Under the pieces are notes generated by a model. It was not told the DNA's origin. It saw only the letters and a program-made list of their open reading frames with translations, and ran no database searches. A program made the position numbers and the translations under genes. This document shows positions 1 through 14,526 of a stretch of DNA of 64,000 bases, one piece after another (the first letter of the stretch is position 1; every line of letters starts with the position of its first letter). Origin of the DNA: Nakazawaea peltata (taxonomy: Eukaryota; Ascomycota; Pichiomycetes; Alaninales; Pachysolenaceae); assembly GCA_001599355.1 (NCBI GenBank), contig BCGQ01000001.1, positions 499,135 to 563,134 of the forward strand, in the 5' to 3' direction.

Positions 1-56
1 TACATAAACAAATTGTTGCTCAATTGGAGAAACTGGATGTTGATGAGAATCTTTGA
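1..56 (+). CDS. 3' end of an unknown gene (partial)
   Basis: An open frame enters from the left edge and ends at TGA 54-56, giving about 17 C-terminal residues that end EKADVDENL when CTG is read as alanine. The composition (polar, helix-prone) looks like a real C terminus, and A/T-rich sequence follows it. The piece is too short to identify, and the frame could be open by chance. Confidence 0.3.
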   Translation, partial: HKQIVAQLEKLDVDENL

Positions 57-3380
<3,324 letters not shown>

Positions 3381-3617
3381 TCGATCAATAAATTGTTAAG
3401 ATAAAGTTATTAGTGGTGTAATTGCAGCCCTCAAATTACCACAAAAGGTAATTTCTCGTTTTAAGTATTTCGCTCATCTCCTTCGATCGTAATCCCGAAA
3501 TAGTCGTGTGCGATCACCCATTTTCCTATTTAGGATCTCTTGGTGTCAGCTTTTTGGCAAAGTTCGGTTCCGCTTTTTCAAATCTTCCCACGCTGAAAGA
3601 AATTTTTCAGCTTTAAT

Positions 3618-3663
3618 AGGGGGAGAAATAGCAGGTTGCATAGGGGGAGGAAAAGTATATAAT
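3618..3663 (+). promoter_or_regulatory. IDH2 core promoter: two AGGGG elements and TATA box
   Basis: AGGGG, the stress-response element core bound by Msn2/4-type zinc fingers, occurs at 3618-3622 and 3642-3646. A TATATAAT box lies at 3656-3663, about 100 bases before the IDH2 ATG. Function is inferred from motif and spacing only. Confidence 0.45.
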
Positions 3664-3761
3664 AGAAATATCGGTAACTGATATTTTTTTTGGGATTGAT
3701 TTGAATATATTTATTGATTCTTGTGATAGTTCAGGAAATATTTATTATATTGACATACACA

Positions 3762-4862
3762 ATGTTCAGATTACAAGTTCCACGTACCTCAATGTCCAGA
3801 GCTTTGAGATCTTACTCGTCCAATGTTGCTAAGTTCCAAGGTACCAAGAATGCCAACGGTAACTACACCGTCACCATGATCGAGGGTGATGGTATTGGTG
3901 TCGAGATCTCCGAGGCTGTCAAGCAAATTTACTCTGCTGCTAAGGTTCCAATCGAATGGGAAGCTGCTGATGTTTCTCCATTGTTCATCAACGGTAAGAC
4001 CACCATCCCAGAGCCAGCTGTCAAGTCTATTAACAAGAACTTGGTTGCCTTGAAGGGTCCATTGGCTACCCCAGTTGGTAAAGGTCACCAATCTTTGAAC
4101 TTGACCTTGAGAAGAACTTTCGACTTGTTCGCTAACGTTAGACCATGTAAGTCTGTCGTTGGTTTCAAGACCCCATACGAAAACGTTGACACTGTTTTGA
4201 TCAGAGAAAACACCGAGGGTGAATATTCTGGTATCGAACACGTTATTGTTCCAGGTGTTGTTCAATCTATCAAGTTGATCACCAGAGAAGCTTCTGAGAA
4301 GGTTATCAGATATGCTTTCCAACACGCTATCTCCACCGGTAGAAACAAGGTCTTGGTCGTCCACAAGGCTTCTATTCAAAAATTGTCCGACGGTTTGTTC
4401 GTTCAATGTGCTAAGGACTTGGCTTCAGAATACCCAAATGTTGAATTGTCCTTCGAGAACTTGGACAACACTTCTTTGAAGTTGGTCCTTGACCCAACTC
4501 AATACAACGACTTGGTCATGGTTATGCCAAACTTGTACGGTGATATCATGTCTGATTTGTCTTCTGGTTTGATCGGTGGTTTAGGTTTGACTCCATCTGG
4601 TAACATGGGTGACAAGGTCTCCATTTTCGAGGCTGTCCACGGTTCTGCCCCAGATATCGCTGGTAAGGGTTTGGCCAACCCAACTGCTTTGTTGTTGTCC
4701 TCTGTTATGATGTTGAGACACATGGAGTTGAACGAGTACGCTGACAAGATCGAGGCTGCCGTATTCAAGACCATTGCTTCTGGTCCAGAGAACAGAACCA
4801 AGGACTTGAAGGGTTCTTCTTCTACTCAACACTTCACCGAGAAGGTCATTGAGAACTTGTAA
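3762..4862 (+). CDS. IDH2: NAD-dependent isocitrate dehydrogenase, catalytic subunit 2
   Basis: Mitochondrial TCA-cycle enzyme subunit converting isocitrate to 2-oxoglutarate, acting with Idh1. The 366-residue protein matches Idh2 rather than Idh1: EGDGIG near the start, then [58 protein letters not shown] and the C-terminal SGPENRT block. The first residues ([17 protein letters not shown]) are basic and hydroxylated, as expected for a matrix-targeting presequence. Start 3762 is the first ATG; the frame upstream opens only with TTG. I checked all CTG triplets in the gene and none is in frame, consistent with codon selection in a highly expressed gene when CTG is a rare reassigned codon. Confidence 0.97.
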   Translation: MFRLQVPRTSMSRALRSYSSNVAKFQGTKNANGNYTVTMIEGDGIGVEISEAVKQIYSAAKVPIEWEAADVSPLFINGKTTIPEPAVKSINKNLVALKGPLATPVGKGHQSLNLTLRRTFDLFANVRPCKSVVGFKTPYENVDTVLIRENTEGEYSGIEHVIVPGVVQSIKLITREASEKVIRYAFQHAISTGRNKVLVVHKASIQKLSDGLFVQCAKDLASEYPNVELSFENLDNTSLKLVLDPTQYNDLVMVMPNLYGDIMSDLSSGLIGGLGLTPSGNMGDKVSIFEAVHGSAPDIAGKGLANPTALLLSSVMMLRHMELNEYADKIEAAVFKTIASGPENRTKDLKGSSSTQHFTEKVIENL

Positions 4863-5056
4863 GTTTTTTAGAGTCGATTTATTTAACATTATCGAGATAA
4901 CTTAAAATGGAAGTTTGGTAGAATATGAAATTGTGTAGTGACAAATTGGTTTGGTAATTCTTCGTTCTCCTACTCGTCGTATTCCCCTCCCCTTTCCCCT
5001 CCCCCTCACCCTCCTTTATTGCTCCCCTCCTCCATCGCTCTCCTCCTCTCCCTTTT

Positions 5057-5126
5057 TGACTCTGTTCTATCTGAGCGAACAAAGTCAATTTTTTTCAACA
5101 GAGTGAAAAATTGTAGAAAAGAGTCA
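5057..5126. promoter_or_regulatory. Paired TGACTC/GAGTCA sites upstream of ADE8
   Basis: TGACTC at 5057-5062 and GAGTCA at 5121-5126 are the core recognised by Gcn4 and Bas1 in S. cerevisiae, where Bas1 drives purine-synthesis genes. Two copies in opposite orientation within 120 bases of the ADE8 ATG fit that regulation. This is inference by motif. A C-rich tract with four runs of four or five C lies just upstream at about 4984-5008. Confidence 0.5.
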
Positions 5127-5179
5127 AAAATATACCAGGCACAAGAAACACTCCATCGCCAAACTAATCCTCAACCACC

Positions 5180-5857
5180 ATGAGCAGTGAGAAGAATATC
5201 TACGTATTGATTTCCGGCTCCGGATCAAACCTCCAAGCTTTGATCGACAAATCTCTGGATGGAACCATCCCGGGCAAAATCACAAAAGTTATCTCATCTT
5301 CCCCATCTGCCTATGGATTAGAAAGAGCTGCTAAGGCCTCTATTCCTACAGAAGTACACCTGTTGAAGGGGTACTACAAAGGTATTCCAAAGGAGAATGT
5401 TGAGGACAGAAAGCTGGCTCGTACAAAATTCAACTTGGACTTGGTTAATATGATCTTATATGGTTGTAAAGTTGGAGAGAAGGCCCCAGAAGATCATAAG
5501 AGACCAGATTTGATTGTCTGTGCTGGATGGATGTTGATTTTATCTCCAGAATTCTTGGATCCTCTTGAAAAAGAACATTTATCCATCATTAACTTACACC
5601 CTTCATTGCCTGGAGCCTTTGATGGTACTCATGCTATCGAGAGAAGTTACGAAGCTGGACAACTGGGTAAGATCACCAAAGGAGGTTGTATGATTCATAA
5701 AGTGATTCTGCTGGTAGATGCTGGAGAACCTTTGATCATTAAGGAAGTGGAGATAATAAAGGGAGAGACTTTGGAACTGTTTGAACAAAGAATCCATGAC
5801 CTGGAACATATTGCTATCGTTGAAGGAACAGTCAAAGCATTGAAAGAGCTCTGTTAA
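5180..5857 (+). CDS. ADE8: Phosphoribosylglycinamide (GAR) formyltransferase
   Basis: Third step of de novo purine synthesis: transfers formyl from 10-formyl-THF to GAR. The 225-residue protein has the phosphate-binding start ISGSGSNLQALID, the folate-site block ICAGW-like VCAGWMLILS, and the catalytic stretch INLHPSLPGAFDG (Asn and His), followed by Asp in VDAGEPL. The conserved C-terminal HDxEHIAIVE carries CTG at x (5801-5803), where the family has Ala. Other CTGs at VH(x)LKG and VI(xx)VD also sit at non-leucine positions. Slightly longer than the S. cerevisiae enzyme. It is unfused, as usual in yeasts. Confidence 0.96.
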   Translation: MSSEKNIYVLISGSGSNLQALIDKSLDGTIPGKITKVISSSPSAYGLERAAKASIPTEVHLLKGYYKGIPKENVEDRKLARTKFNLDLVNMILYGCKVGEKAPEDHKRPDLIVCAGWMLILSPEFLDPLEKEHLSIINLHPSLPGAFDGTHAIERSYEAGQLGKITKGGCMIHKVILLVDAGEPLIIKEVEIIKGETLELFEQRIHDLEHIAIVEGTVKALKELC

Positions 5858-5893
5858 TATATACTACATCCTAATAAAATTCATTTTGTTTAT

Positions 5894-6753
5894 TCATGCA
5901 TCCACCTCCATTGGATCTAAACTAATTGTCTCCTCTTGGACATCACAAATCTTATATATATCCTCTTTTAATATCAGTGTTGTTCCTCTAGCAAATTTAT
6001 ATGATCTTGCCTTCAGTTCTCTAACGTTTGGAGTCAAGTAATTTCTGTGTAATTGGGCATCTTTACCAACTTCCATAACACAAAGGTCAACGTTGGAACC
6101 AGAACCCAAATCGTTCCAAATACCAGCCTCAATAGCATCGGCACATAACTTCATGGCTTCTTCTTTGGTCAAATCTTTCTTCCAATTGGTCTCCAAAACA
6201 GCCATAGCTGGCATAGAACCAGATCCCAATGAAAGATAGTATCCAACATCGGTAGAACCATGGGCTTGTACAGACATCAAATGAGCTCCAGTAGGATCGA
6301 CACCAGCTACGATCAAATAGGCTCCGATATGACCTTGATATTTGAATAAATGTTGCTTCAACATAGTCAATGCAGTGACAACTCTTGGAGCTCTACTAGT
6401 GGACATCGAATGTAACTCCAAATTGGAGGCAATCAATTGTGTTACCATCTCTGTATCAGCAGCGGTACCTGCACCAGCACACCAAATCTTAGGAGCCAAA
6501 CGATGTAATTTCTCACAATTCTTGTCGGCAACAATAGGTCCAGCAGTGGCTCTAGTATCAGCAGCAATCTGAGCTCTCATGTTAGTATATATCGATGAAT
6601 TAAAAACCCTTGATTTCCTCTACTTACCACAACGCCACCGTTGAATTTACATCCTACAATAGTCGTACCTGTCGACGTGGCAGTAGGTACTCCATAGCCT
6701 TTAGCGGCCAAATATTGGTTTCTCTGATAGTTATCGAAACTCAATCCCACCAT
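5894..6753 (-). CDS. PUP1: 20S proteasome subunit beta-2 (two exons)
   Basis: Trypsin-like catalytic beta subunit of the 20S core. Exon 1 is 6753-6628, intron 6627-6569, exon 2 6568-5894. Joining gives 266 residues: a propeptide of 29 residues ending STG, then catalytic Thr30 in TTIVG, followed by GGVVIAADTRATAGPIVADKNC, which rebuilds the family sequence exactly across the junction. Later blocks IWCAGAGTAADTE, HLFKYQGHIGAYLIVAGVDPTG and SLGSGS are all intact. The start is the ATG at 6753 (MVGLSFDNYQR, as in the family). A GCCCTAA element lies in the shared promoter with TRS120. Confidence 0.97.
6569..6627 (-). other. PUP1 intron (59 nt)
   Basis: Donor GTAAGT at 6627-6622, branch site TACTAAC at 6587-6581, acceptor CAG ending at 6569, 12 bases after the branch heptamer. 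Removal rebuilds the invariant VVIAADTR junction. Confidence 0.95.
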
Positions 6754-7006
6754 TTTGATCTTGCTTCTTAATTGACTTGAATCGTTAGGGCAATAAGGAG
6801 GCGATTTTGTATTTATTAGCGCCGAAATTGATGGGTTGAGCGAGAATTTGTAATTTGCTGAGGTGAGTTCAACAGCTGTCTCGCGCGCGCTTTTTGATAT
6901 TTCATCCACGACTTTTGACCGAAAATCAAAACAGAGCTGAATCGAGGTCTGATCAAGGTTTGATTTGAGTTCAGACTCAGACCAACTACGTTGTTCAAGG
7001 CAATTG

Positions 7007-10000
7007 ATGCTAGATTATTACTCTCTAACGACACCAGGTAGAGTTCGAACTCTTGTTGAACCTGTTCTGGGTCTTTCAAGATCAGAATTCAACTCATTCT
7101 ACAACTCAGTCTTGGCTAAGTACTATGAAGTACGATTAGTCGACGTGACACCCAATGGCGGGACTTTCAACCCACAGGGATATCCTCAAGGACGCATTGT
7201 TTATGATTACCAATTACTTGCTGAAGATTCCCAGACCATTTTTTTGCATGATTTCGAACCTTTCCGTAAGACATTCATAGTCTTTGGTGTCGCCTCTTAT
7301 AAAGAAGGATTACACCATGAAACGTTAGTTAAAGAGTTGAAAAGAGCTCATCAGAGCTCTATTTACCACTGCATACTCGTCTTAGATGTTCCTGCTGACA
7401 AAATAAATACTCTCCACGACTCAGACGATGTCTTTTATTTACAAAATTTCTCCAGATTCGAGACCGTCTTATGTGATATCAGTGCTAAATTCTTATCGGC
7501 ATTATCTACGTACGCTTCATCTTATGAACATGTGACATTGAGATCTCCGGGGTCATTAGCTTCCTCAGAAGTTACCCCCCTGAATCTCCCCCCACCAACA
7601 ATTAATCCGAGATTCGCCCAAACTGAGAAGAAGAAGAAACGATTATCATCAGCTACATTTTTATCAGGGTTCGATTCCAATTCTTCATCTTCTTCAATTG
7701 AACGTCTTAAGGCCTCGAAATTGAAGGGAAGACAACAAAAAATCTTAGCTAATTTCTATTTATTAAGTGGTAGATTAAGTGATGCTTTAAAAGAGATTTG
7801 TGAAAGTATCACTTTACTTAAACAAGCTAATGATCACCTTTGGTTGGCTAGTGCTTTAGACTCGTTAGCTGCTTGTTGTATTATGTTAGTATTTTTAGAA
7901 ACCCCCTTCCAATTACCCCTGACGGTGGTTTCATTAGTTAGCGCAGCCCCTATTTCTTCCTCCACCCCTAACATCATAACACCAATCACATCACCAAGGA
8001 ATTCGATGCAGTCGGTTAAGAGATCAGTTTCGAATTCCTTCAGCTCTTCGCCTACTCCGACTAACCAGGACGCTGTAGAATACAATATCTTCAATCTGGT
8101 GGAACTTTGTCTTCGGATTGTGTCAAAATCCATTCTTTCATACCAAGATTCATTTGACAGTATAGAAGATCACGTGCCTCATATTGTGTATTGTGACTGT
8201 GTGTTGAGATATATTAAATTTGCATCATTGGTTCATGTCAATAGGGGCTTGGATGTGCTGTTATTGAACCATATAGTTAAGTCTACACCTTTAGATAGGT
8301 CGAAAGTGATCTCTGAGGATTTTAAACTGGTTTATTATATAGATAAAAGTGGTATTCTTTGTATGGAGAAAGATATCTTTGGGGTTCTGTTCTCTAAACT
8401 TGATTTTATTCAAAGAATCAAGATTTATTCGTGTTTAATTTCGATATTCACCGATTTAGAATTGAAGAGAAGAAGGGCTTTCTTATTATATCAATTATTT
8501 GAGTTATTAACCCCTCAATTGAATGATCTTGAGGCCAATTCAGGTATTAACCTGGATTCTTTAATCGATTTAATTAATAGTGTATTGAAAGATTATGGAA
8601 TACCTTTTGAAGGGACTCAAATACCAAATTGGATCGATCTTCATCTCACAATTTTGACTAAATTTATCGATATTGCCGATAAATTAGGATTCAAAATTGA
8701 GTCCGTCAAATATTCTTCGATCCTTCTTAAACATTATGCATTTCTGTTGACATCAACGGAACAAATCAAGTTACTCTCTTTGATTAAGTCCCATACTCTG
8801 AAGTTGAGGTTGGCTGATCCTGATTATAGGGTAGATTATTGGGATGATTATATGGTACGTAATGTTTCTTTATCGGTTAGTGTTAATAATTTGACACCTA
8901 TCCTGCATAAATCTGGTAAAGAAACCAAGTCAAGTATTTATAATCCTTATACCGTGACTAAAAGTAGCCCTGAGCAAGACTCAACTATGGTTCAAGGAGA
9001 AACTGCAGATGTCATTGTAACATTACAGAATCCGTTTGCGTTTGACCTCGAAATAGAGAATTTAGAGCCTTGTCTTGAAGATAATTTCCAACTTAAGGTG
9101 ATAAGTTGTCTATTGGAGAACCAGTCGGATCTAATTGTAGTTAAACCCAATCATATTCTGACTGTAGTTATTACAGTTTCTCCTGAACAAAGTGGAACTA
9201 TGAAAATTATTGGATTCAAAGCAGAAGTGAATGGGTGTAAATCTCGAAACTTTGAAGTTTGCGTACTGAAGGATTTCAAAGTCCATGAAAAGGTTAAAGT
9301 AGGGCAGAGCTCGATATTATATCAAAATGATTACACTAGAGTTGAAACCAAGTCATTAAGCTGTCAAATATTAGCCCCCCAACCAGTGTTATCTCTTGTG
9401 GACACTTCTTTGTTAAATAATTCTATCATGTTACTCGAAGGAGAATCTAAACAATTCACCATCACATTAAAGAATAATTCCTCCACCACAATCAATCATT
9501 TGACTTCATTATTTTTTGATTCCACACTGGAACCCCTCAGGAAAGCTCTTGGTGCAAAATTACCCCCAAATGAAATTTATGAAATTGAATACTATCTTTT
9601 CAAGAAAATTCCATTCAACGTTGTGAATAAGCTGGAGATAGAAGTAATTGGCCCTCAACAACAATTCACCATCAAAGTTTCTTTATTAGGGAAAAGAGGA
9701 CTGACTTATGGAAATATCATGTTGGAGTATGGAAATTGGGAAGGAGAGGGTCAAAAATATATTCGTAAATTGGATATCCCTATCAACCTTAGTGTTTATC
9801 CAAGTATTGAGATTGCTAGTTGTGATATTAATCCACTATTCAGCTCAGATCAACTCTTCTCCAATAATCAACATCTACTTGAATTGAAAGCCAGAGGGGG
9901 TTTCTGGTCGTATTTACACGATCGAGTAACTAACCACGGTGAAAAATTGACAGACTTTTGCTTATTATCGCTTGATTTGAGAAATGCATGGACGGAGAAT

Positions 10001-10750
10001 TTTGAGGTGGAGTTGACTCTGGGAGGCGAGGATAATGGATGTAAGATTTCCGATGTTGTCAGTAAATCTAAAACTAGGAGGTTCCTTATACCGATACGTA
10101 GGATCAAAATATCGGAGGAACAACTTGCTAAGCATATTCCTAGCATTCGTAACAAACAATTTGTAGTTGATAATGTGACTCCTAAAGAGGAGGTGAAATT
10201 TGTTAGAGAGCTGTTCTGGTATAGACAAGAATTATTGAAACAAATATCTGGAACTTGGAAATATGGCTCCGAGTATAAAGTGATGGGAGATATTGAGTTA
10301 AGAGGTATTAGAATCTCCTCTAAGATGTTGAATATCTTGAGAGTGGATTTAATTGATATCGAGCAAAATATCATCGAAGTAGATTCCAATCAACCATTAA
10401 CAAAATCAGATTCCTTGAGCTACGATCTTCAATTGTATCAATTTTACAATATCAGAACTAAAATCACCAACAATTCTGATCGCACAATTCATGGTATATT
10501 AAGACAAGTTCCAATGTCCAAATCTACCTCTATTTCCATTGATAGAAAACTTTTATACCATGGAATTCTTCAGTATCATATCCCTAAACTGCTTCTGCCT
10601 CAAGAGTCTATTGAGATAGATATGGTCATCAGTGTCTTGGAGAGTGGAGAATTTGAGTGGGGAGGTATATTTGATGAGATTGATCAAAATACAATGGAAG
10701 AGACGGAGTCATATACTCAAAGGGGGTCGCTATTTTTCAGGGCCCAATAA
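7007..10750 (+). CDS. TRS120: TRAPPII complex subunit Trs120
   Basis: Subunit of the TRAPPII tether and Ypt/Rab-GEF that acts at the trans-Golgi. The 1247-residue protein begins MLDYYSLTTPGRVRTLVEPV and carries the family blocks VDVTPNGGTFNPQGYPQG, FLHDFEPFRKTFIVFG and YEHVTLRSPGS near the N terminus. An alpha-solenoid-like middle and a beta-sandwich-rich C-terminal half follow. The length is close to the usual 1,250-1,300. The first ATG is 7007; codons upstream in the same frame start only with TTG. Divergent from PUP1 across about 250 bases. Confidence 0.93.
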   Translation: MLDYYSLTTPGRVRTLVEPVLGLSRSEFNSFYNSVLAKYYEVRLVDVTPNGGTFNPQGYPQGRIVYDYQLLAEDSQTIFLHDFEPFRKTFIVFGVASYKEGLHHETLVKELKRAHQSSIYHCILVLDVPADKINTLHDSDDVFYLQNFSRFETVLCDISAKFLSALSTYASSYEHVTLRSPGSLASSEVTPLNLPPPTINPRFAQTEKKKKRLSSATFLSGFDSNSSSSSIERLKASKLKGRQQKILANFYLLSGRLSDALKEICESITLLKQANDHLWLASALDSLAACCIMLVFLETPFQLPLTVVSLVSAAPISSSTPNIITPITSPRNSMQSVKRSVSNSFSSSPTPTNQDAVEYNIFNLVELCLRIVSKSILSYQDSFDSIEDHVPHIVYCDCVLRYIKFASLVHVNRGLDVLLLNHIVKSTPLDRSKVISEDFKLVYYIDKSGILCMEKDIFGVLFSKLDFIQRIKIYSCLISIFTDLELKRRRAFLLYQLFELLTPQLNDLEANSGINLDSLIDLINSVLKDYGIPFEGTQIPNWIDLHLTILTKFIDIADKLGFKIESVKYSSILLKHYAFLLTSTEQIKLLSLIKSHTLKLRLADPDYRVDYWDDYMVRNVSLSVSVNNLTPILHKSGKETKSSIYNPYTVTKSSPEQDSTMVQGETADVIVTLQNPFAFDLEIENLEPCLEDNFQLKVISCLLENQSDLIVVKPNHILTVVITVSPEQSGTMKIIGFKAEVNGCKSRNFEVCVLKDFKVHEKVKVGQSSILYQNDYTRVETKSLSCQILAPQPVLSLVDTSLLNNSIMLLEGESKQFTITLKNNSSTTINHLTSLFFDSTLEPLRKALGAKLPPNEIYEIEYYLFKKIPFNVVNKLEIEVIGPQQQFTIKVSLLGKRGLTYGNIMLEYGNWEGEGQKYIRKLDIPINLSVYPSIEIASCDINPLFSSDQLFSNNQHLLELKARGGFWSYLHDRVTNHGEKLTDFCLLSLDLRNAWTENFEVELTLGGEDNGCKISDVVSKSKTRRFLIPIRRIKISEEQLAKHIPSIRNKQFVVDNVTPKEEVKFVRELFWYRQELLKQISGTWKYGSEYKVMGDIELRGIRISSKMLNILRVDLIDIEQNIIEVDSNQPLTKSDSLSYDLQLYQFYNIRTKITNNSDRTIHGILRQVPMSKSTSISIDRKLLYHGILQYHIPKLLLPQESIEIDMVISVLESGEFEWGGIFDEIDQNTMEETESYTQRGSLFFRAQ

Positions 10751-11189
10751 ACTCTACCGATCACAGATCTCACTCACTAAACAATTCACCAATTTATGTA
10801 TTTAACTAATAAATGTTATATAATTGAAGACAATTGTATCTAATCATATAACCTAATCCAATGTATTGGCCCAATATCCATTGCCTTGTATCTCTGTCTC
10901 TCTTAGAGATATGTCCACTTATTCATCTCTCCAATCTTTGAACATCGTAACACCAACACCCCCTTTTCTAATAGTCGTGTATCACCAAAATATACGCTCT
11001 TCATCGGCAAACTACGAATTTCTACACCTATTATTTCTTTTTGATAATGATATTGATTTCAAATATATAAGAACGATAATTATAAAAAAATGGTGAAAAG
11101 AATCTCACTCATTTCATTGTCAAAAGAAAAAAACCTGTTGACAAGTGAAATTGAGAAGAAGTCTTTGGGTTTTGAAGAAAACAAGCTTC
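10751..11189. other. Convergent intergenic region TRS120/EFT2
   Basis: A/T-rich 3' flanks of two convergent genes. I see no gene. A 76-codon frame at 10866-11096 starts with TTG and resembles no family I know. Confidence 0.6.
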
Positions 11190-14109
11190 TTATAACTTGT
11201 CGTAGTACTCTTCGTAACCTGGGACAACTTCCTTAAGACCTTGTCTCTTACGAGCAGCGGTAACAATTTCACCTGGCTTAGAGGTTGGGTCGGTTGGGTC
11301 ACCGTTCATGGTAGCCCAGTGATCCAAGACCATCTGTGGGAAGGCTTGACCACCGGTAGCTTGTCTCAAATCACCGGTGAAACCGAAGGACTCGTTAACT
11401 GGCAAGTAAGCCTTGACAGTGAACAATGGAGTACCTGGTCTTTGCTCCTCAGAGATAACTTGACCTCTCTTCTTGTTCAAGACGGAGTAGATACCACCAA
11501 TGGCGTTTTCTGGACATTGGATCTCAACCAAGAAGATTGGCTCTTGGATTCTTGGCTCAGCCAACAACATAGCAGCGTAGGTGACTCTTCTCATGGTTGG
11601 AATGATTTGTCCACCACCTCTGTGGATAGCATCAGCGTGTAAGGTGACATCCAAGATGTTGACTCTCAAAGATCTCATGTTCTCACCGAAGATTGGACCC
11701 TCCTTGGTAGCCCATTGGAAGGCAGCAACGACGGAATCCTTGATTTCGTTCAAGTATTGAACAGCCTTGGTTTGGTCAACAACTAAGTTTGGACCGTTAC
11801 CATCTGGACCGAAACACCAGATCTTTCTGGCGTCAGTGACATCCCATTCAAACTCATCAGCCATCAATCTAGCTCTGACCTTGAAATCTTCTCTTGGAGA
11901 AATCTTACCAGACTCAATAGCCAAGGAGACCTCTTCGGAAAGTGGCTCAGCCTTAACGTAGATTCTGTTATGCTTGTTTGGAGACTTAGACAAGGCAACC
12001 ATAGAAGACTCAGCCTCAACGGTTTCTCTGTAAGCAACAACTGGTGGAGAAATCTTCAATGGAATACCAGCGTGGTCATGCTCCAAATCTTGCAAACAAA
12101 TTTCCAAGTGCAACTCACCGGTACCGGCAACAATGTGCTCACCAGACTCGGACATGTAAGTCAAAACACATGGGTCAGACTTGGACAAACGCTTCAAACC
12201 TTCAACCAATTTTGGCAAGTCAGAGGCGTTCTTAACCTCAACAGCGACTTGAACAACTGGAGAGACAGAGAACTTCATAACCTTCATGTTGTGAGAAGCT
12301 TCGTTGGTGGTAATAGTACCAGACTTCAACAAGAATTGATCGATACCGACCAAACCGACAATGTTACCGGCTGGACAGTCATCGATTGGCTCGACGAATC
12401 TACCCATCATCAAGACAACTCTTTGGATGGCCTTCAAGAACAAATCGTTCTTAGAACCTGGAACGTAGTTTGGACCTTGGATTCTGACCTTTTGACCAGA
12501 CTTAACAGTACCGGCGAAGACACGACCGAAGGCGTAGAATCTACCCTTATCAGAGGTTGGAACCATCTTGGAGACGTACAACATCAAGTCAGCGGAGGCA
12601 TCACAGTTCTTGATGGCCAAACAAGAGGCATCGTCAGCTGGACCTTCGTACAAGGTGTCAGCTCTGTAGTTTTGAGCAGTGTGTGGGGATGGCAAGTGGA
12701 TAACAATCATCTCCATCAAAGCATCGGCAGCTGGCAAGAACTTTCTCATGGCGACCTTCAACAAAGCCTTACCTTCCAAGTCCTTCTCGTCACCCTTCAA
12801 GGTGATTTCCAACTTCTCGAACAAGGTTGGAATCTCGTCCTTCTTGAAGTTCATGATGGCAGCGAACAATCTGAAGATTGGGTCCAAGACGAACATGTTG
12901 AAGGCTCTCTCCAATGGTTTTCCATCGGCGTCCTTGTCCTTGTTAGTCCATTTCTTGGTCTTTGGGTTGAAGTAAGAGTCACCCCACAATCTCTCCATCA
13001 TCTTTTCTCTGTCGACACCGAACTTCTTAGAGTAACGGGTAGCGAATTGTCTGACGGTGAAAGCCCAACCGTGTAAACCGGAAGCGAAAGCAACGGTACC
13101 TCTCTCTGGGTAAACTTGAACATCACCCAAAGCCTTGTCAGCGTAAGTAGAAACAATAACGTTAACAGACTCGACAGTTCTGGCAAAAGATTGGTACAAG
13201 TCTTCCTTAGAAACTTGCAATTCCAACAAAGCTCTGTCAATCTTGTTAATGACAACGACTGGCTTAATTCTCTCACCCAAAGATTGTCTCAAAACAGTCT
13301 CGGTTTGGACACAGACACCTTCAACACAGTCGACAACGACCAAAGCACCGTCAGTAACTCTCAAAGCAGCGGTAACCTCAGAAGAGAAGTCAACGTGACC
13401 TGGGGAATCGATCAAGTTAATCAAGAAACTGTTACCCTCGGTCTTTTGCTTGATCTCCTTGACATCATCGTCAGTCATCTCAGAGTATAAAGAAATAGCA
13501 GTAGACTTGATGGTAATACCTCTCTCTTGCTCATCCTTTCTGGTATCGGTGAAACGGGCCTCACCAGCCTTGGCGGCGGAAATAATACCGGCTCTTTGAA
13601 CCAAGGAATCGGTCAAAGTGGATTTACCGTGATCAACATGCGCAATAACAGACATGTTACGGATGTTGGTGGTTTTATCCATCAAAGCACGTATTTGGTC
13701 AACAGTGAAAGCAACTATAAATTCATGTTAGTATATGATCAACTTTTGAATTGATTAGAGCAACCCCTCCTCATAAAAAAGTAGTGTGAAAATTTACCCA
13801 GCGAAAATTTTTCCTCCCAAAGGAAAATTGACGGATAAGGGCTAAAAAGGAGGGAAGAGGAGGGGGCAAAGGTGGATCTGATGAAGAACTATGAACATTG
13901 GCCATCGGCGCTAGATAAGTAGAACCTGATTCTTGCAATTGTAATCGATTCCGAAAACATCACGGCAAGTTAGCGCTGGAAATCATCTCATATCAGCCCC
14001 TTATTGAACCTCATATAGGCGGACCCATGCCCCTGATCGCTCTGACCCCACGATTCCAACACTTCAGCGCGGTCACTCTAATTGACTTGTATCATTCAAA
14101 CATACCCAT
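11190..14109 (-). CDS. EFT2: Translation elongation factor 2 (two exons)
   Basis: Ribosomal translocase GTPase. Exon 1 contributes only ATGG (14109-14106); the intron is 14105-13715; exon 2 is 13714-11190. The joined protein has 842 residues, the same as S. cerevisiae eEF2, and starts [15 protein letters not shown]. GTPase motifs: AHVDHGKST (G1), DSPGH (G3), NKID (G4). The diphthamide-loop block [18 protein letters not shown] is intact with the modifiable His, and the C terminus is YYDKL. The ATG is chosen because AAAATGG is followed directly by a consensus GTATGT donor; no other donor after ATGG gives the family N terminus. Codon use is strongly biased, which opens long meaningless antisense frames. 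Confidence 0.96.
13715..14105 (-). other. EFT2 intron (391 nt)
   Basis: Donor GTATGT at 14105-14100, branch TACTAAC at 13733-13727, acceptor TATAG ending at 13715. It is the longest intron in the window and starts one base after the start codon. The 5' half is fairly G+C rich and could hold a non-coding RNA, but I could not define complete C/D or H/ACA boxes. Confidence 0.92.
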
Positions 14110-14307
14110 TTTGAATTATTTATTTATAGATATAAACTAATTTGGATGTATTAGAAATACCAAAATGGTTTAATTGATGTTGAAATTATAATTAAAAACT
14201 GGGAATTGGGAAAGGAAAAAAAGGATTTTATAAAAAAAATTTTCTCTGTGAAAAAAATTTTTTGGGAGTTTTTGCCCTTGAATTTGTAGGGAATTTGTGT
14301 GAATTTG

Positions 14308-14315
14308 TTAGGGTT
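14308..14315 (-). promoter_or_regulatory. AACCCTAA element in the EFT2 promoter
   Basis: The minus strand reads AACCCTAA about 200 bases upstream of the EFT2 ATG. It matches the RMCCCTAA consensus bound by Tbf1 at translation genes in several non-Saccharomyces yeasts. The region 14110-14526 otherwise contains long A and T runs and the 3' flank of PKC1, and I see no gene there. Confidence 0.4.
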
Positions 14316-14526
14316 GTGCCCATTATTTGCCTCTTCTCGCTTGGAATGTGCCCTTTTTGTGCGCAGAGATAAAGTTGAGTTATTGACACGTGGTTTTGAT
14401 CCGCGGGGATGGCAGTGATAGAAATTACCCGGCCATCCAATAGCCAGATCATAGATGGGCACGATGACTAGACTGATCACTACACTAACTACACTCTCTA
14501 CACTTCACTATCAAATCAATTTATTC

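Noticed and set aside
3789-4406. 205-codon open frame antisense to IDH2
   Set aside because: Same codon-bias effect; IDH2 is intact on the plus strand.
11970-13076. 368-codon open frame antisense to EFT2 (with others at 11241 and 13116)
   Set aside because: Strong codon bias of EFT2 removes stops on the opposite strand; the translation is low-information and resembles nothing.
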